This document shows positions 11,704-23,356 of a stretch of 64,000 nt of DNA, in pieces (the first letter of the stretch is position 1; each line of letters starts with the position of its first letter). The notes under the pieces were generated by a model. That model was not told the DNA's origin. It saw only the letters and a list, made by a program, of their open reading frames with translations, and made no database searches. The DNA is from Lycium barbarum. Taxonomy: Eukaryota; Streptophyta; Magnoliopsida; Solanales; Solanaceae. The position numbers were made by a program, and so were the translations under genes. The DNA lies in NCBI RefSeq assembly GCF_019175385.1, contig NC_083343.1:55512457-55576456 (forward strand). The letters are read 5' to 3'.

Positions 11704-13796
11704 ACTTAAAATGGGGCTTGGGCCAAGCCTTTGGCCGGCCACCCCTAGAACTTGGGCTTCAATTTTTCATCAAATTTTTTCTTGGCCCAATTCGTTAAAA
11801 TCTCGTTTTATAATTCCCGAAACTAATTTCCGAAATTCCAATTTTTGCCCTTAGACTTCCTTCACATTTCCACACCAATATTTCCATAAACAACATAGAC
11901 ATTTTAACTAAAATCAATTATTTCCTTATAACATGCAAGTCTTAATTATTTTCACGACTTCCGATTATGCGAAAACACGGGATATAACATCAAGAGTGTG
12001 AGACTCCTCATAGTTCATCTAAGTCAAGGAACTCCAAAGAAGGTGGAACTATGGTTTTGTCTAAGTGGAGTATTTCAACTCAAGACTTGTTCAACCATCA
12101 TCCAAGGTAAGTTTCATGATCATTTCATGTTGTTTAAGGTATTGAAAAGCTTAGACACTTGAAATGTAGAAGAACATAGAAATGGGACATTATTGAGTGA
12201 ATAGTGACATAAATGAATGATAGTGGAATTGAACTATGAATATTGAAGTGTTGTGAGTACTAATACGTTATAATGATGTTTATATCATGAAACAAGTATT
12301 AAACGCGTGAAAACACAAAGATGAGTTTTAAGGAGAAATATGGGAAAATTGGAGGAAAATGGTGGATTTTGCTAAATATACATAAATGATGATCGTTGAT
12401 TGTGACATTGTGAGTAGTATTGTGAATGTTGGGAGTTGATATAGAACATGGGAGAAGTAGTATAAACAAAGGGAGTGCTGCCCAATTTTTCCTAGAATTA
12501 ACGATGCGTTCTGGTAGTCGATTAACTAATGTTAGTCCAATTCTCTCGTGAAGGTAACGACGTGATATCGACGGAGAACAAGTGAGCGATATCTTAGCTA
12601 AACGACCAAGGTATGTGAGGCTAGTCCTTCTTTCTAATGTCATGAATCTTTTAGCTTGAATCCCTATTCCTTCCATGAGTTCTTACATTCTAAGAAGTTA
12701 AAAGCTTATGCCTATGAATGTCTATATGAGATAAGTTATACGATATGATGACACTAGAATGATGATGATGTTATTCCTTGCCTACACTTACCTTATGTAC
12801 TAGTCCTTTCAAGGTGAGGCAGAACGTCCATGATGGTTCCATAATGTAATCAGGGGATCACGACCTTACGTCACCCCGATAGAGTAAAGTTGATCATGAG
12901 TCTTATATACGCATTATGACAAGATAAGTATTTTATGGTAAGCATATTACTATGAACATTTACATTAAGCATGTCATGAGCATTTCACACCGGGCCTAGT
13001 TGGCCGGGCAGACACCGCTTCGGCGGGCGTCGATACGGATACACCACGATCTACGGGCGTAGGCAGACACCACTAGTGGGCGGCATGAGATGGTACCCCG
13101 GACGTGGGAGGCCTGGACGCGGGAGGCCTGGACGCGGGCTAATATTATTGATTATCACACCGTTCTGACAAGGACGGGCAGCTTGCATATGATGCATACA
13201 TGTCATGATGATGAGTATGAGTAAGATAGCATGCATTACTTCATTTATGATTATCAGTCAGATCTAGATGTCTCATGTTGATGTTATCCTCATATTATTG
13301 ATGTTTTTTTCATTATGTATGCCTCTCATACTCGGTAAAATATTCGTACTGACGTCCTTTCTTCGGATGCTGTGTTCATGGCCACAGGTAGACAGGGAGG
13401 AGAGCTTGGCCTAAGTCCTCAGTAGCTGCCAGCTGATAGATAGCACTCCATTGTTCGGAGGTGCTTATGACTATTCTTTTGATGTACATTCACACATGCA
13501 TATTTTGGGCATGACGGAGTCTTGTTCCGTCTATGTTTTCATTATGTTAGTAGAGGCTCGTAGATACGCAGTGTGGGTTGATGGTCTCACAAGATGTTTT
13601 CATATGTATGGATACTATTTTGATGGCCGAGAGGCAAATGTATATAAAGTATTTATATTTTGATTAAATATGATTTTCCTACAATTAGTATGTAAAATTG
13701 ATAAAAGAGTATTAAATGAGCGAGACAAGCAGTAGAGTAAGCGGTGCTCGGCAATTGCTCCGGGTACCCGTCGCGGCCCCTAGCTGGGTCGTGACA

Positions 13797-14609
13797 GTTT
13801 CGTTTTAGAATTAAGTTATCAATTAATATATATGATATACGAAAGCCTTCTTAATTCACGTGCATATTCTTATGATTATAGGTTTGGCATACTAATTGTG
13901 AAAAGTTCGTGATTAAGTTGAGTTCCTTGGATGACGTAAGGTATGTAAAGCTATCCCTTCTTTCTTTTTGGCATGATCTATGTGAGACAAACAGACGACG
14001 AATGTATAAACTCCAAAGAAGTTCGTATTTTTAGAGACACCAGGATGGCTAATGTTCTTGATTTCCAGAAGCTATTTCATTATGTCTTGATACGTGTCTA
14101 AGATTCCTGAAATTCTATTTGACATAATCCAAAGTGACATTTGAGGGGTACTTGACATGACTGTTGTCTTTAATACTCAAGCGTTGGTTCATTCTACTTA
14201 TTCTATTGAGTCTCAGATGATGATTTAGTTTGCACATGGTTGCTCACTACTCTGATCGTGCATGCCGTTAATATACTTTCACCGAGTCCCGGGCCGGGTA
14301 TGTTTTCGTGCGCAGTTTCACTGCATTGTTCACTGAGTCCCTCACTAGAGGGCCGGGTACGGTATATATATAATGATAATGTGATTATGGCACCGAGTAT
14401 GGTGTATGATGACTTTATTCATCGAGTCCCATAATGGGCCGGCATGGTATATGATATAAACATGCATGATTCTCATCTCGTAAGGCACAGGTGCATTGGT
14501 ATCTTTGATTATCATATTTGCCTCCTGTAATCTTTTATTTAGTTATGAGTTTCCTTATTGTATTTCATGCTTTATATACCCAGTACATATCTCGTACTGA
14601 CCCCCTTTC
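13797..14609 (+). mobile_element. H: LTR fragment, left part
   Basis: A truncated + strand LTR abutting E1's end. It has the GTAAG|GTATGTAAAGC block near 13950, CTCACTACTCTG...CGTGC and CACCGAGTCCCGGGCCGG motifs, and the block ...CGTACTGACCCCCTTTC ending at 14609. It resumes at 29373 after a 14.8-kb nested insertion whose 5-bp duplication is CTTTC (14605-14609 and 29373-29377). No gene is present. Confidence 0.8.
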
Positions 14610-15577
14610 TGTCACACCCTAACCTTATTAGGGTGTGATGGGCACTCGACCCCACATACAGAGCCGAGCGAACCCGCAGACCCTGATTACACACCTAATG
14701 TTTTTTTTTTTGAATTCTGAAAGTCAATTACAAATAAAATACATGTTGAGCTTTCAAAATTTACTGCTTACTATTTCCAGAATTTAACAAATCTGTAATT
14801 ATATGAAATTTACTACATAACACAAAATGACATATCGGCTGATGTAGCCGCTTACGGACTGACTATCATTACCCACGACGTTGTCTGCAAAGTCTCTAAT
14901 ACTGATCAGACATCACAGCATACATACTCTGATTCGGCAGCACTCCTGGAGGAAATGGAGCCGCCAATCCACTGGATCATCTTCAGCTAATCTCGTCTAT
15001 CCACTTGTGGGTACCTGCGCGGCATGAAACGCAGCCCCCGAAGAAGAGGGGGTCAGTACGGAATATGTACTGAGTATGTAAGGCATGAGTACAGAAAACG
15101 AAACCATGACTGAGACAGAAAGAACAACATACAAATAGCTTATCCAGAATACCAAACACTTATTATTTTTCTTTTCCAGACACGAATCATACTTACTCAT
15201 CTTGTATGCCAGACGGATTACAGAACCTACAAATTACTCAAATGATGTCATATAGCAAACGGAATACAGAATATACGGAAGGTCAGAATGCTTACTCTCC
15301 AACACAAGTCATGCATATCAGAATCGGATATCATATCACATACGCGGTAACCCCGGGGACATATACCACGCCGGGACAAATACCATATCATACATACGGT
15401 AACCTCGGGGACAAATATCACGTCGAGGGACCGGTCGCATCCTATCATATACATGGTAACCTCGGGGACAGATAACACGCCGAGGAACCGGTCACATCCT
15501 ATCATATACATGGTAACCTCGGGGACAGATAACACGCCGAGGAACCGGTGAACAATGCCAAGGGATGCGCACGATAA
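14610..15577 (-). mobile_element. S: minus-strand LTR, outer (3') part
   Basis: Begins TGTCACACCCTAACC, the inverted terminus of the A-family LTR; its other half is at 26510-29372. It is cut at 15577 by element A. A tandem duplication of about 58 bp lies at 15425-15545, absent from the matching part of A's LTRs (18365-18470). Hairpin CCCCC/GGGGG is at 15035-15052. Confidence 0.88.
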
Positions 15578-15965
15578 TGTTATAGCCCGTATCTTGTGCG
15601 TTTGGATATTTCAAAGTCGTCGTAGAAAGTAAGGACGAAACCATTTTCAAAACTATATATTAATGCACAAGTTGTTAAGAATACTATTTATGACCATTAT
15701 TAGTATAAAAATATTGTGAGAGGCTAAGGGAAAGAAGAGAAATTGCAAAACGATCAATGGAAATAATGTGGAAGGTTAGGGGTAAAATGGTCATATTGAG
15801 AAAAGTCGAGGGGCGAAACGGGAATTTCACAAAACATTCATGAAGGTTCAAAAGGGTCACATTGACCATGTGATAGAGAACATATGGGCCAAAGTGTACA
15901 TGGCAAGACTTGGGATCATCTTTTATTTCTAGAAAAGTTTCAAGAAAATAAAAGAGTTTTCTAGA

Positions 15966-16025
15966 GAGGGGCATGTGCCCCTCACATGCTTGAAAATATA
16001 TGTATATATATATATATATATATAT
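15966..16025 (+). promoter_or_regulatory. A LTR 1 promoter: inverted repeat and (TA)n TATA region
   Basis: GAGGGGCA-TG-TGCCCCTC (15966-15983) lies just before a TATATGTATATATA run that extends to 16025. The run is about 10 bp longer than in LTR 2. Confidence 0.5.
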
Positions 16026-17369
16026 GAGCCTCCTTCTAATTCAAGTCAAGAGGAGAAGAGCAAAACACAAAAAAAAAAGGGGAGGGGGTTCGGCTAGGGG
16101 GCTGGCCGAAACCAGCCCCTCAATTTTGATCTTGGGAAATTATTTCTTTCATGTTTTTATACTAAGTGGAAGATGCTCTTTAACATGGTGGAATTGTTGG
16201 AGCAAGCAAAACACTCATATGGATGATTCATGAACCTTAACCGAGTGGAGAAGTTGAGGAATGAAGGTAAATAACTAACCCTCTTTCATGTGTTATGGAT
16301 GTTGTTGAAGTGTTGTAGTATGTAGAAATAAGTGAAATTTAAGAAATATGTGTGTGTTGATGTGTGGCCGTATGCATGGGTGGTGCAAGGGCAATGATTC
16401 AATTGTTTTATTTAGTATTTTGATTGTTGTTGTGTTATGGGTGATTTGTATATGTTGTAGGGTGAAGGAAAGGATGGAATATATGAAACTATGCATGTTG
16501 TGTTGTTGGCCGTGTGTAGTGTAGCTAGCCGTGGGTGTGTGTTGTGGTGTGGGAAGATTGAATTAATTTCATGTAGTGTGTTGCTTGTTGTTGTAATGTA
16601 TAGAAAAGATGGACAAATTCATAGGAATAAGTATGTGGTGTGGTTGCCGAGAATGGTTGTGGTTTGGTAAGCTATGATGAACGGATGTCACATGATATTC
16701 TAATTGTGTTGCGTTGTGAATCTTACGATGTAAAATGAATTTAGTGATTGAAAATGAAGTTAGAATCATTTGTAGGTTGTTGGAGAAGATAATGTGATTC
16801 TTATGTAATTTTGTATGGTGTGGGTTGATTTGGAGGCTAATGCGATTTTAATATGGTCCTTTGTGTTGATGAAACTAATGTTGCTAATGTATAGATTGTT
16901 GGTATGGTTTATGAATTTGGAGGAAAAGAAATGTGTTATTGATGTTTCCTTGGACTTGGAAGGTTTCGGGTTGCCTTATGTTTTGAGTCGGGTTGTGTTG
17001 GAAAATTTTGTGGATTGTTGGAAATGTTATGGAATCATGTTTGAATGGTTTTGGATGGATTATATATCTAGATTTGAACGTAATTGGAATGTCGTCGCAT
17101 ATTGCGAAAGAAGGTTGTTGATGTTAAAGTACGTTTACATTAATGGTCGATGTTGTTAGAATGTTGATGTCACTGTTGTTGATATTGTGGCCGGGTCAAA
17201 TTCCCGGATTGTTGTTGTTAATTTGGGGCCGAGCCGTACTCTCGGGGATGATACAGTTACAGGGGAGATGCTGCCGAAATTCCGGCAGAAAATAAGTGAA
17301 TATGTTTGAAAGGTTAAGGCAAGCATATGATAATGAAGCTAACGAATGGATGAATTCCTTTGTATGTAG

Positions 17370-17416
17370 ATTATCGAGTTTGGGAAAGTAAACGCAACTA
17401 GTTGGTCGTCGCACAG
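17370..17416 (+). other. putative leader micro-exon in A LTR 1 (47 nt)
   Basis: Bounded by TTTGTATGTAG| and CACAG|GTATGT. It is the shorter variant shared by A, S and D1; its sequence differs from the 51-nt type. Confidence 0.35.
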
Positions 17417-19265
17417 GTATGTGAGGCTTACCTTTCTTTCTTTTGGCATGCCCTAGAGCCACGTAGGATATGATATGATATGTATCTTGAGGTTATTCCA
17501 TTCTGTGATTCTGAGTCTGTTTGTGATCTGTATGTCCTCCCTAACTTAAGTATCAAACGATTCTGATAGGCGGATCATGATTTAAGTATTTTGATATAAG
17601 CATTCTGGACTAATCATTCCGACACACAAATGTTCTGACGTAAGTATTTGGCATAAGCGTTCCGATATGAGAAATTCTGATACAAGTATGTAACCTGATC
17701 TGAGTATTCTGATATAAGCGCTCTGAAGTAAGTATTCTGACATAAGTATGCTAAGACAAGTATTCTGTCATAACCCTTTTGATATACGTATTCGGACCTA
17801 AGTAATCTGTCATAAGTAATCTGATACAAGTAATTTGGAATATGTATCCTGATTGAGTAAAAGCGATATAAGTACTTTGATAGAAATATTCTGATAAAAA
17901 TAATTTGACATAAGTATTCTGTAATAAGTAACCCGTTATGGATATTTTGAGAAATATGTTTGATTAATCCATTGAGTCTGAACTATGTGCATTCGGTTTC
18001 TCGCTATTCTGCTCGTGCATACGTATGATTTCCTTCACCGAGTCCCGGGCCGGTATGTATCGTGCGGATGGTTCGCCGAGTCCTCTGTTAAGGGCCAGGT
18101 TCCATATATGAATTCTGAAGTATGATGTGTCCGGTTCCGGGGTACTGTGTTATATGTCCGTCCCCGGTTACCGAGGGTATATTATGAAGTATGATATGTC
18201 CGGGCTCGGGGTGCTGTGTTATCTGTCCGCCCCCGGGTAGCGTGGTTATGTGATGATGTGTGACAGAGATCGGAGCAAATTTTCTGAGGTATGATGTGTT
18301 GTGGCGCCAAAGGTAGGAGTGGCGACCACGTTCCTGTGTTATCGTGCGCATCCCTTGGCACTGTTCACCGGTTCCTCGGCGTGTTATCTGTCCCCGAGGT
18401 TACCCTGTATTTGATAGGATGTGACCGGTCCCTCGGCGTGATATTTGTCCCCGAGGTTACCGTATGTATGATATGGTATTTGTCTCGGCGTGGTATATGT
18501 CCCCGGGGTTACCGCGTATGTGATATGATATCCGATTCCGATATGCATGGCTTGTGTTGGAGAGTAAGCATTCTGACCTTCCGTATATTCCGTATTCCGT
18601 TTGCTATATGACATCATTTGAGTAATTTGTACGTTCTGTAATCCGTCTGGCATACGATATGAGTAAGTATGATTCGTGTCTGAAAAAGAAAAATAATAAG
18701 TGTTTGGTATTCTGGATAAGCTATTTGTATGTCGTACTCTCTGTCTCAGTCATGGTTTCGTCTTCTGTACTCATGCCTTACATACTCAGTACATTTTCCG
18801 TACTGACCCCCTTCCTTCGGGGGGCTGCGTTTCATGCCGCGCAGGTACCCACCAACGGATAGACGAGATTAGCTGAAGATGATCCAGTGGATTGGCGGGC
18901 TCCATTTCCTCCAGGAGTGCTGCCGATTCAGAGTATGTATGCTGTGATGTCTGACCAGTATTAGAGACTTTGCAGCCAGCGGCGTGGGTAATGATAGTCA
19001 GTCTGTAAGCGGCTCCATCAGCCGATACGTCATTTTGGGTTATATAGTAAATTCTATATAATTACAGATTTGTTAAATTCTGGGAATAGTAAGCAGAAAA
19101 TTTTGAGAGCTCAACATGTATTTTATTTGTAACTGACTTTCAGAATTCAAAAAAAAAAAAGAGAAAAAAAAATTTAGGTGTGTAATCAGGGTCTGCGGGT
19201 TCGCTCGGCTCCGTATGTGGGGTCGAGTGCCCATCACACCCTAATAAGGTTAGGGTGTGACAAAG

Positions 19266-19358
19266 TGGTATCAGAGCGAGGTCTGTCCGTGGGTTGTCTG
19301 CAAAGTCGTGTCCAGTAGAGTCTTGTTTATGGTGTGAAGCCGGCCACATCTATAAACA
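19266..19358 (+). promoter_or_regulatory. A: PBS and dimer-initiation-like hairpin
   Basis: TGGTATCAGAGCG (19266-19278) is the tRNA-iMet-type PBS. The hairpin at 19324-19358 pairs TGTTTAT with ATAAACA and GGTGTG with CACATC (one G-U), leaving loop AAGCCGGC whose last six bases are self-complementary. K and G have the same structure with GTGCAC. Confidence 0.65.
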
Positions 19359-19900
19359 GGAGGCTACAGGGCATTTAGGGGTTGTTGACCTTCTTTCTGT
19401 CATAGATTGTGCGATAGAGCCAAACTATAGGAAATGAGATTTCTTATGTGAGCCTTACATACGACGGAAAAGGTAAGTAGCGATACAGAAAGTCACAAGG
19501 ATAAGTATTGACGTATTTGGTCTGTTATCTGCAATAAGCAGCTCCGGATGGCCAGAATGTGGTATAGTTGTATGTTCTGTAAGGTGTTATTGGTATTTGC
19601 TGTGTACAGGAGCATGGTATAAGAAAAACAAGGTCGGATGGAGGATTCAGAAAGTTGACAACTAATTTTGCTACAGGTTACTATGTAAAAGGGGTGAGTA
19701 AGAAATTCGAACGGACTGATATCGGGGCATCCATAAAATAATAGCAACGAAGGTATATCTGTTACCATTAGGGATCCGGGAACCTAGGACGAAAGGTAGT
19801 TACCCCCCAAAGTAAAAAGTGAACACTGAGAGTCGAAAAGGGTAAAATGTTAATTGTGGAAGAAAGGACGCGTTATGAGGGTGTCCCGGAATCTGTAAGA

Positions 19901-20065
19901 CCTCGACTAACCCCGAATCATGTAGTAAAGGTCATGCGAGGAAGTTGACGCGAAAATATCAGCATTAGGGCATCGGAATCCAGCAATGTTTCGAGGTTAA
20001 GTGTGCTCAGGTGGGAGCAATCCTGGGATGGGTGACCCCCTGGGAAGTTTACAAGGAATTCTACA
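19901..20065 (+). ncRNA. A: 5S-rRNA-like domain with upstream stem (copy 1)
   Basis: Placed against the plant 5S consensus as I remember it, position 1 falls at 19946 and the match is ungapped to about 5S position 103 (roughly 70% identical by hand count). GTTAAGTGTGCT (A-box region, from 19996) and GGATGGGTGACC (C-box region, from 20026) are in exact register; TGGGAAGT follows. A CCTCG/CGAGG stem (19901-19905 with 19937-19941) ends four bases before it. Divergence makes a working ribosomal 5S gene unlikely; a retained Pol III promoter or RNA structure is possible. Confidence 0.7.
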
Positions 20066-21487
20066 TATTCTGACATAAAAGACAAATGAAAAACTAGAAT
20101 GGCCTAAGTGAAACTATAGTATATGGGATGACTGGAAACCTTAAGAAGACGCGTAGAACGAGGCAGATTAGCTTGGGGAAGAGTTAAAGAGCACATCACA
20201 GCTCGGGAATTTGGATAGGCTTGAATAGCGTCTGGAAGTATTTTGTGGATTAGTGGTATTGATTATATGTGTATATGTATATGAACATGTGTAAGATCTC
20301 ATATGTGAAATTATAAGCGGACACGTGTGTCCCAACGGTCGATGCTACGGTGAAGAAGGCCTCCACCAAAAGGAAGAAGACACCAAAGACCTGAACAGCA
20401 GTAAGAAGACAAATGGTGCAAGTACTTATGAGATAAGTTGCTACCTTCGCTACAGGTTAAGGATAGAACAGTTTGAATACTATGATATTAGAAGAATAAA
20501 GGGAGTGAGTAGGTGGGAAATAAAGATATTAAATATCTGAAAGGAGTGGAAGATAGGAAACATGAACGGGCAAGATCTCCAAAATGGGGAGTAACTGGAA
20601 GAACACAGAGCTAATTGGATGAAACTACAAGAATAGGTGCGTAAAAAGCATAAAGTGTAGCAATATGAGACAAAGGAAAAGTGGGTAAAGGTTGAAGACC
20701 GATTTAAATAAACGGAGCCAAAGGAATAGCGGCCACGACAAGGGACACGAAATAAGGGAAAAGAACGATTAGGTCTGGTGACGATGTTAGAGGATCCCGA
20801 CACTTGAAGGGTATGGATGGAAATAAATGGGTAGTTACATTAATACGGTTTCCTCGAGTGTGGAAGAACTCTCCTAATAAGGTTAGGGTAGAAGGTGATT
20901 TAAGGATAGGACAAATTTGTACACTAGAAGGAATACGTTATAAACTTTAAGTCGATGCTGAAAACAAGAGCGGTGGAATGCTCAAAATACGGATGCGCCG
21001 TTGCGACGCAAGAGCACGGTTAAGAAAATTTATAAGTAAGCGAGCGAGCTAAATGTGCGAAAGGACCAATAATGGGTGGAAAGATGTAGGAACGCCGACA
21101 AGAAGGATGGTATCGACAGAAAATAAAAGGAAAAATTATGTTAAGGAATTTTGCTATGTTGTACACGGAGATAAAAAGGGGAATTGTTGGCATATAAGGA
21201 ACCCCTAAAGGGGGGGGGGGGGGGAGAACATATTATAGACTTCAAGTCCAAAGGAAGGAAACCTGTTAGTCTGGGGCCAGAATTTAAGGCATATTGGCCT
21301 ATCAAAAGAATGCGTGAATGGAGCAGGAACGAATTAGTGTAGTAGGGTAGGAAACCTATGACATGGAATGAGGATTCGTACAAGAGTCAAGGAGAATAAG
21401 GTGAAGGATAAAAGAACGGGCATAAAGAGAAGAGCATCTATACAAGGGACCCTCCCAAAGTATTATAAAACCCCATAAGGTCAGTTG

Positions 21488-21523
21488 AACATTCGAGGAC
21501 GAATGTTCTAAAGGGGGGGAGGA
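21488..21523 (+). promoter_or_regulatory. A: hairpin plus polypurine tract
   Basis: AACATTCGAGGACGAATGTT (21488-21507), then an A3G8-type purine run and AGGA up to LTR 2 at 21524. Confidence 0.85.
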
Positions 21524-21911
21524 TGTTATACCCCGTATCTTGTGCGTTTGGATATTTCAAAGTCGTCGTAGAAAGTAAGGACGAAACCATTTTCAAAACT
21601 ATATATTAATGCACATGTTCTTAAGAATACTATTTATGACCATTATTAGTATAAAAATATTGTGAGAGGCTAAGGGCAAGAAGAGATATTGCAAAACGAC
21701 CAATGGAAACAATGTGGAAGGTTAGGGGTAAAATGGTCATATTGAGAAAAGTCGAGGGGCGAAACGGGAATTTCACAAAAAATTCATGAAGGTTCAAAAG
21801 GGTCACATTGACCATGTGATAGAGAACATATGGGCCAAAGTGTACATGGCAAGACTTGGGATCATCTTTTATTTCTAGAAAAGTTTCAAGAAAATAAAAG
21901 AGTTTTCTAGA

Positions 21912-21961
21912 GAGGGGCATGTGCCCCTCACATGCTTGAAAATATATGTATATATATATAT
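21912..21961 (+). promoter_or_regulatory. A LTR 2 promoter: inverted repeat and TATA
   Basis: Same GAGGGGCA/TGCCCCTC repeat (21912-21929) as LTR 1 with a shorter TATATATATA run. Confidence 0.5.
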
Positions 21962-23309
21962 GAGCCTCCTTCTAATTCAAGTCAAGAGGAGAAAAGCAAA
22001 ATACAAAAAAAAAAAAAAAGGGAGGGGGTTCGGCTAGGGGGCTGGCCGAAACCAGCCCCTCAATTTTGATCTTGGGAAATTATTTCATTCATCTTTTTAT
22101 ACTAAGTGGAAGATGCTCTTTAACATGGTGGAATTGTTGGAGTAAGCAAAACACTCATATGGATGATTCATGAACCTTAACCGAGTGGAGAAGTTGAGGA
22201 ATGAAGGTAAGGAACTAACCCTCTTTCATGTGTTGTGGATGTTGTTGAAGTGTTGTAGTATGTAGAAATAAGTGAAATTTAAGAAATATGTGTGTGTTGA
22301 TGTGTGGCCGTATGCATGGGTGGTGCAAGGGCAATGATTCAATTGTTTTATTTAGTATTTTGATTGTTGTTGTGTTATGGGTGATTTGTATATGTTGTAG
22401 GGTGAAGGAAAGGATGGAATATATGAAACTATGCATGTTGTGTTGTTGGCCGTGTGTAGTGCAGCTAGCCGTGGGTGTGTGTTGTGGTGTGGGAAGATTA
22501 AATTAATTTCATGTAGTGTGTTGCTTGTTGTTGTAATGTATAGAAAAGATGGAAAAATTCATAGGAATAAGTATGTGGTGTGGTTGCCGAGAATGGTTGT
22601 GTTTTGGTAAGCTATGATGAACGGATGTCACATGATATTCTAATTGTGTTGCGTTGTGAATCTTACGATGTAAAATGAATTTAGTGATTGAAAATGAAGT
22701 TAGAATCATTTGTAGGTTGTTGGAGAAGATAATGCGATTCTTATGTAATTTTGTATGGTGTGGGTTGATTTGGAGGCTAATGCGATTTTAATATGGTCCT
22801 TTGTGTTGATGAAAATAATGTTGCTAATGTATAGATTGTTGGTATGGTTTATGAATTTGGAGGAAAAGAAATGTGTTATTGATGTTTCCTTGGACTTGGA
22901 AGGTTTCGGGTTGCCTTATGTTTTGAGTCGGGTTGTGTTGGAAAATTTTGTGGATTGTTGGAAATGTTATGGAATCATGTTTGAATGGTTTTGGATGGAT
23001 TATATATCTAGATTTGAACGTAATTGGAATGTCGTCGCATATTGCGAAAGAAGGTTGTTGATGTTAAAGTACGTTTACATTAATCGTTGATGTTGTTAGA
23101 ATGTTGATGTTACTGTTGTTGATATTGTGGCCGGGTCAAATTCCCGGATTGTTGTTGTTGATTTGGGGCCGAGCCGTACTCTCGGGGATGATACAGTTAC
23201 AGGGGAGATGTTGCCGAAATTCCGGCAGAAAATAAGTGAATATGTTTGAAAGGTTAAGGCAAGCACATGATAATGAAGCTAACGAATGGATGAATTCCTT
23301 TGTATATAG

Positions 23310-23356
23310 ATTATCGAGTTTGGGAAAGTAAACGCAACTAGTTGGTCGTCGCACAG
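23310..23356 (+). other. putative leader micro-exon in A LTR 2 (47 nt)
   Basis: Counterpart of 17370-17416, except that the base pair before the acceptor changes (TATATAG instead of TATGTAG). Confidence 0.35.

Larger units (their letters stand above)
9114..11989 (-). mobile_element. F: solo LTR, 2876 bp, with TCAAG target duplication
   Basis: Termini read TGTCACGACCC...GGGATATAACA on the + strand. TCAAG flanks both sides (9109-9113 and 11990-11994), a perfect 5-bp duplication, and no internal region lies between, so it is a solo LTR made by LTR-LTR recombination. It belongs to the same family as G's LTR. On the minus strand it has palindrome plus TATA (11655-11703), a first donor near 11420, a micro-exon (10594-10645), the CTGCCGAAATTTCGG hairpin near 10724 and a CCCCC/GGGGG hairpin (9623-9639). 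Confidence 0.93.
8523..13796 (+). mobile_element. E1: 3' LTR, interrupted by F
   Basis: Starts TGTTACACCCCGG after the polypurine tract and ends GGGTCGTGACA. Removing F and one TCAAG leaves about 2.39 kb. It contains a cluster of TTATACGG/CCGTATAA palindromes, a TATA box, a GT donor after 12106 (AAG|GTAAGT), a GTATGT block at 12611, and the hairpin CGTCC/GGATG at 13353-13369. The right flank GTTTC would be one target duplication copy; the other is outside the window. Confidence 0.85.
15578..19262 (+). mobile_element. A: LTR 1, 3685 bp
   Basis: TGTTATAGCCCG...GGGTGTGACA, directly followed by a PBS. It is nearly identical to LTR 2 (21524-25187) apart from scattered substitutions, a shorter (TA)n in LTR 2 and an 18-bp indel near 17800. 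It carries promoter palindrome and TATA (15966-16025), a GT donor after 16266, a 14-bp minisatellite (17570-17930), CCGAG/CTCGG and CTGCCGAAATTCCGGCAG hairpins (17228-17290) and hairpin 18807-18824. Long T/G-rich ORFs in it are not coding. Confidence 0.9.
19263..21523 (+). mobile_element. A: internal region 1, non-coding (LARD-like)
   Basis: From PBS to polypurine tract is about 2.26 kb. I find no Gag, protease, RT or integrase motif in any frame; the longest ORFs are 71-107 aa without family signatures. Contents are the PBS and hairpin (19266-19358), a stem plus 5S-like domain (19901-20065), unassigned sequence (20066-21487), then hairpin and polypurine tract (21488-21523). It therefore depends on proteins from an autonomous relative; G- or E1-type elements share its PBS, hairpins and polypurine tract. 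Confidence 0.8.

Noticed and set aside
16815..17159. 114-aa and 111-aa + strand ORFs shared by A LTR 1 and LTR 2 (also 22755-23090)
   Set aside because: Same ORF appears only because the LTRs are copies; T/G-rich composition, Trp/Leu/Val bias and no motif. Non-coding leader is the better reading.
19946..20065. Functional 5S rRNA gene
   Set aside because: About 30% divergence from the recalled consensus, a single unit per element rather than a tandem array, and mismatches in the 5' half.
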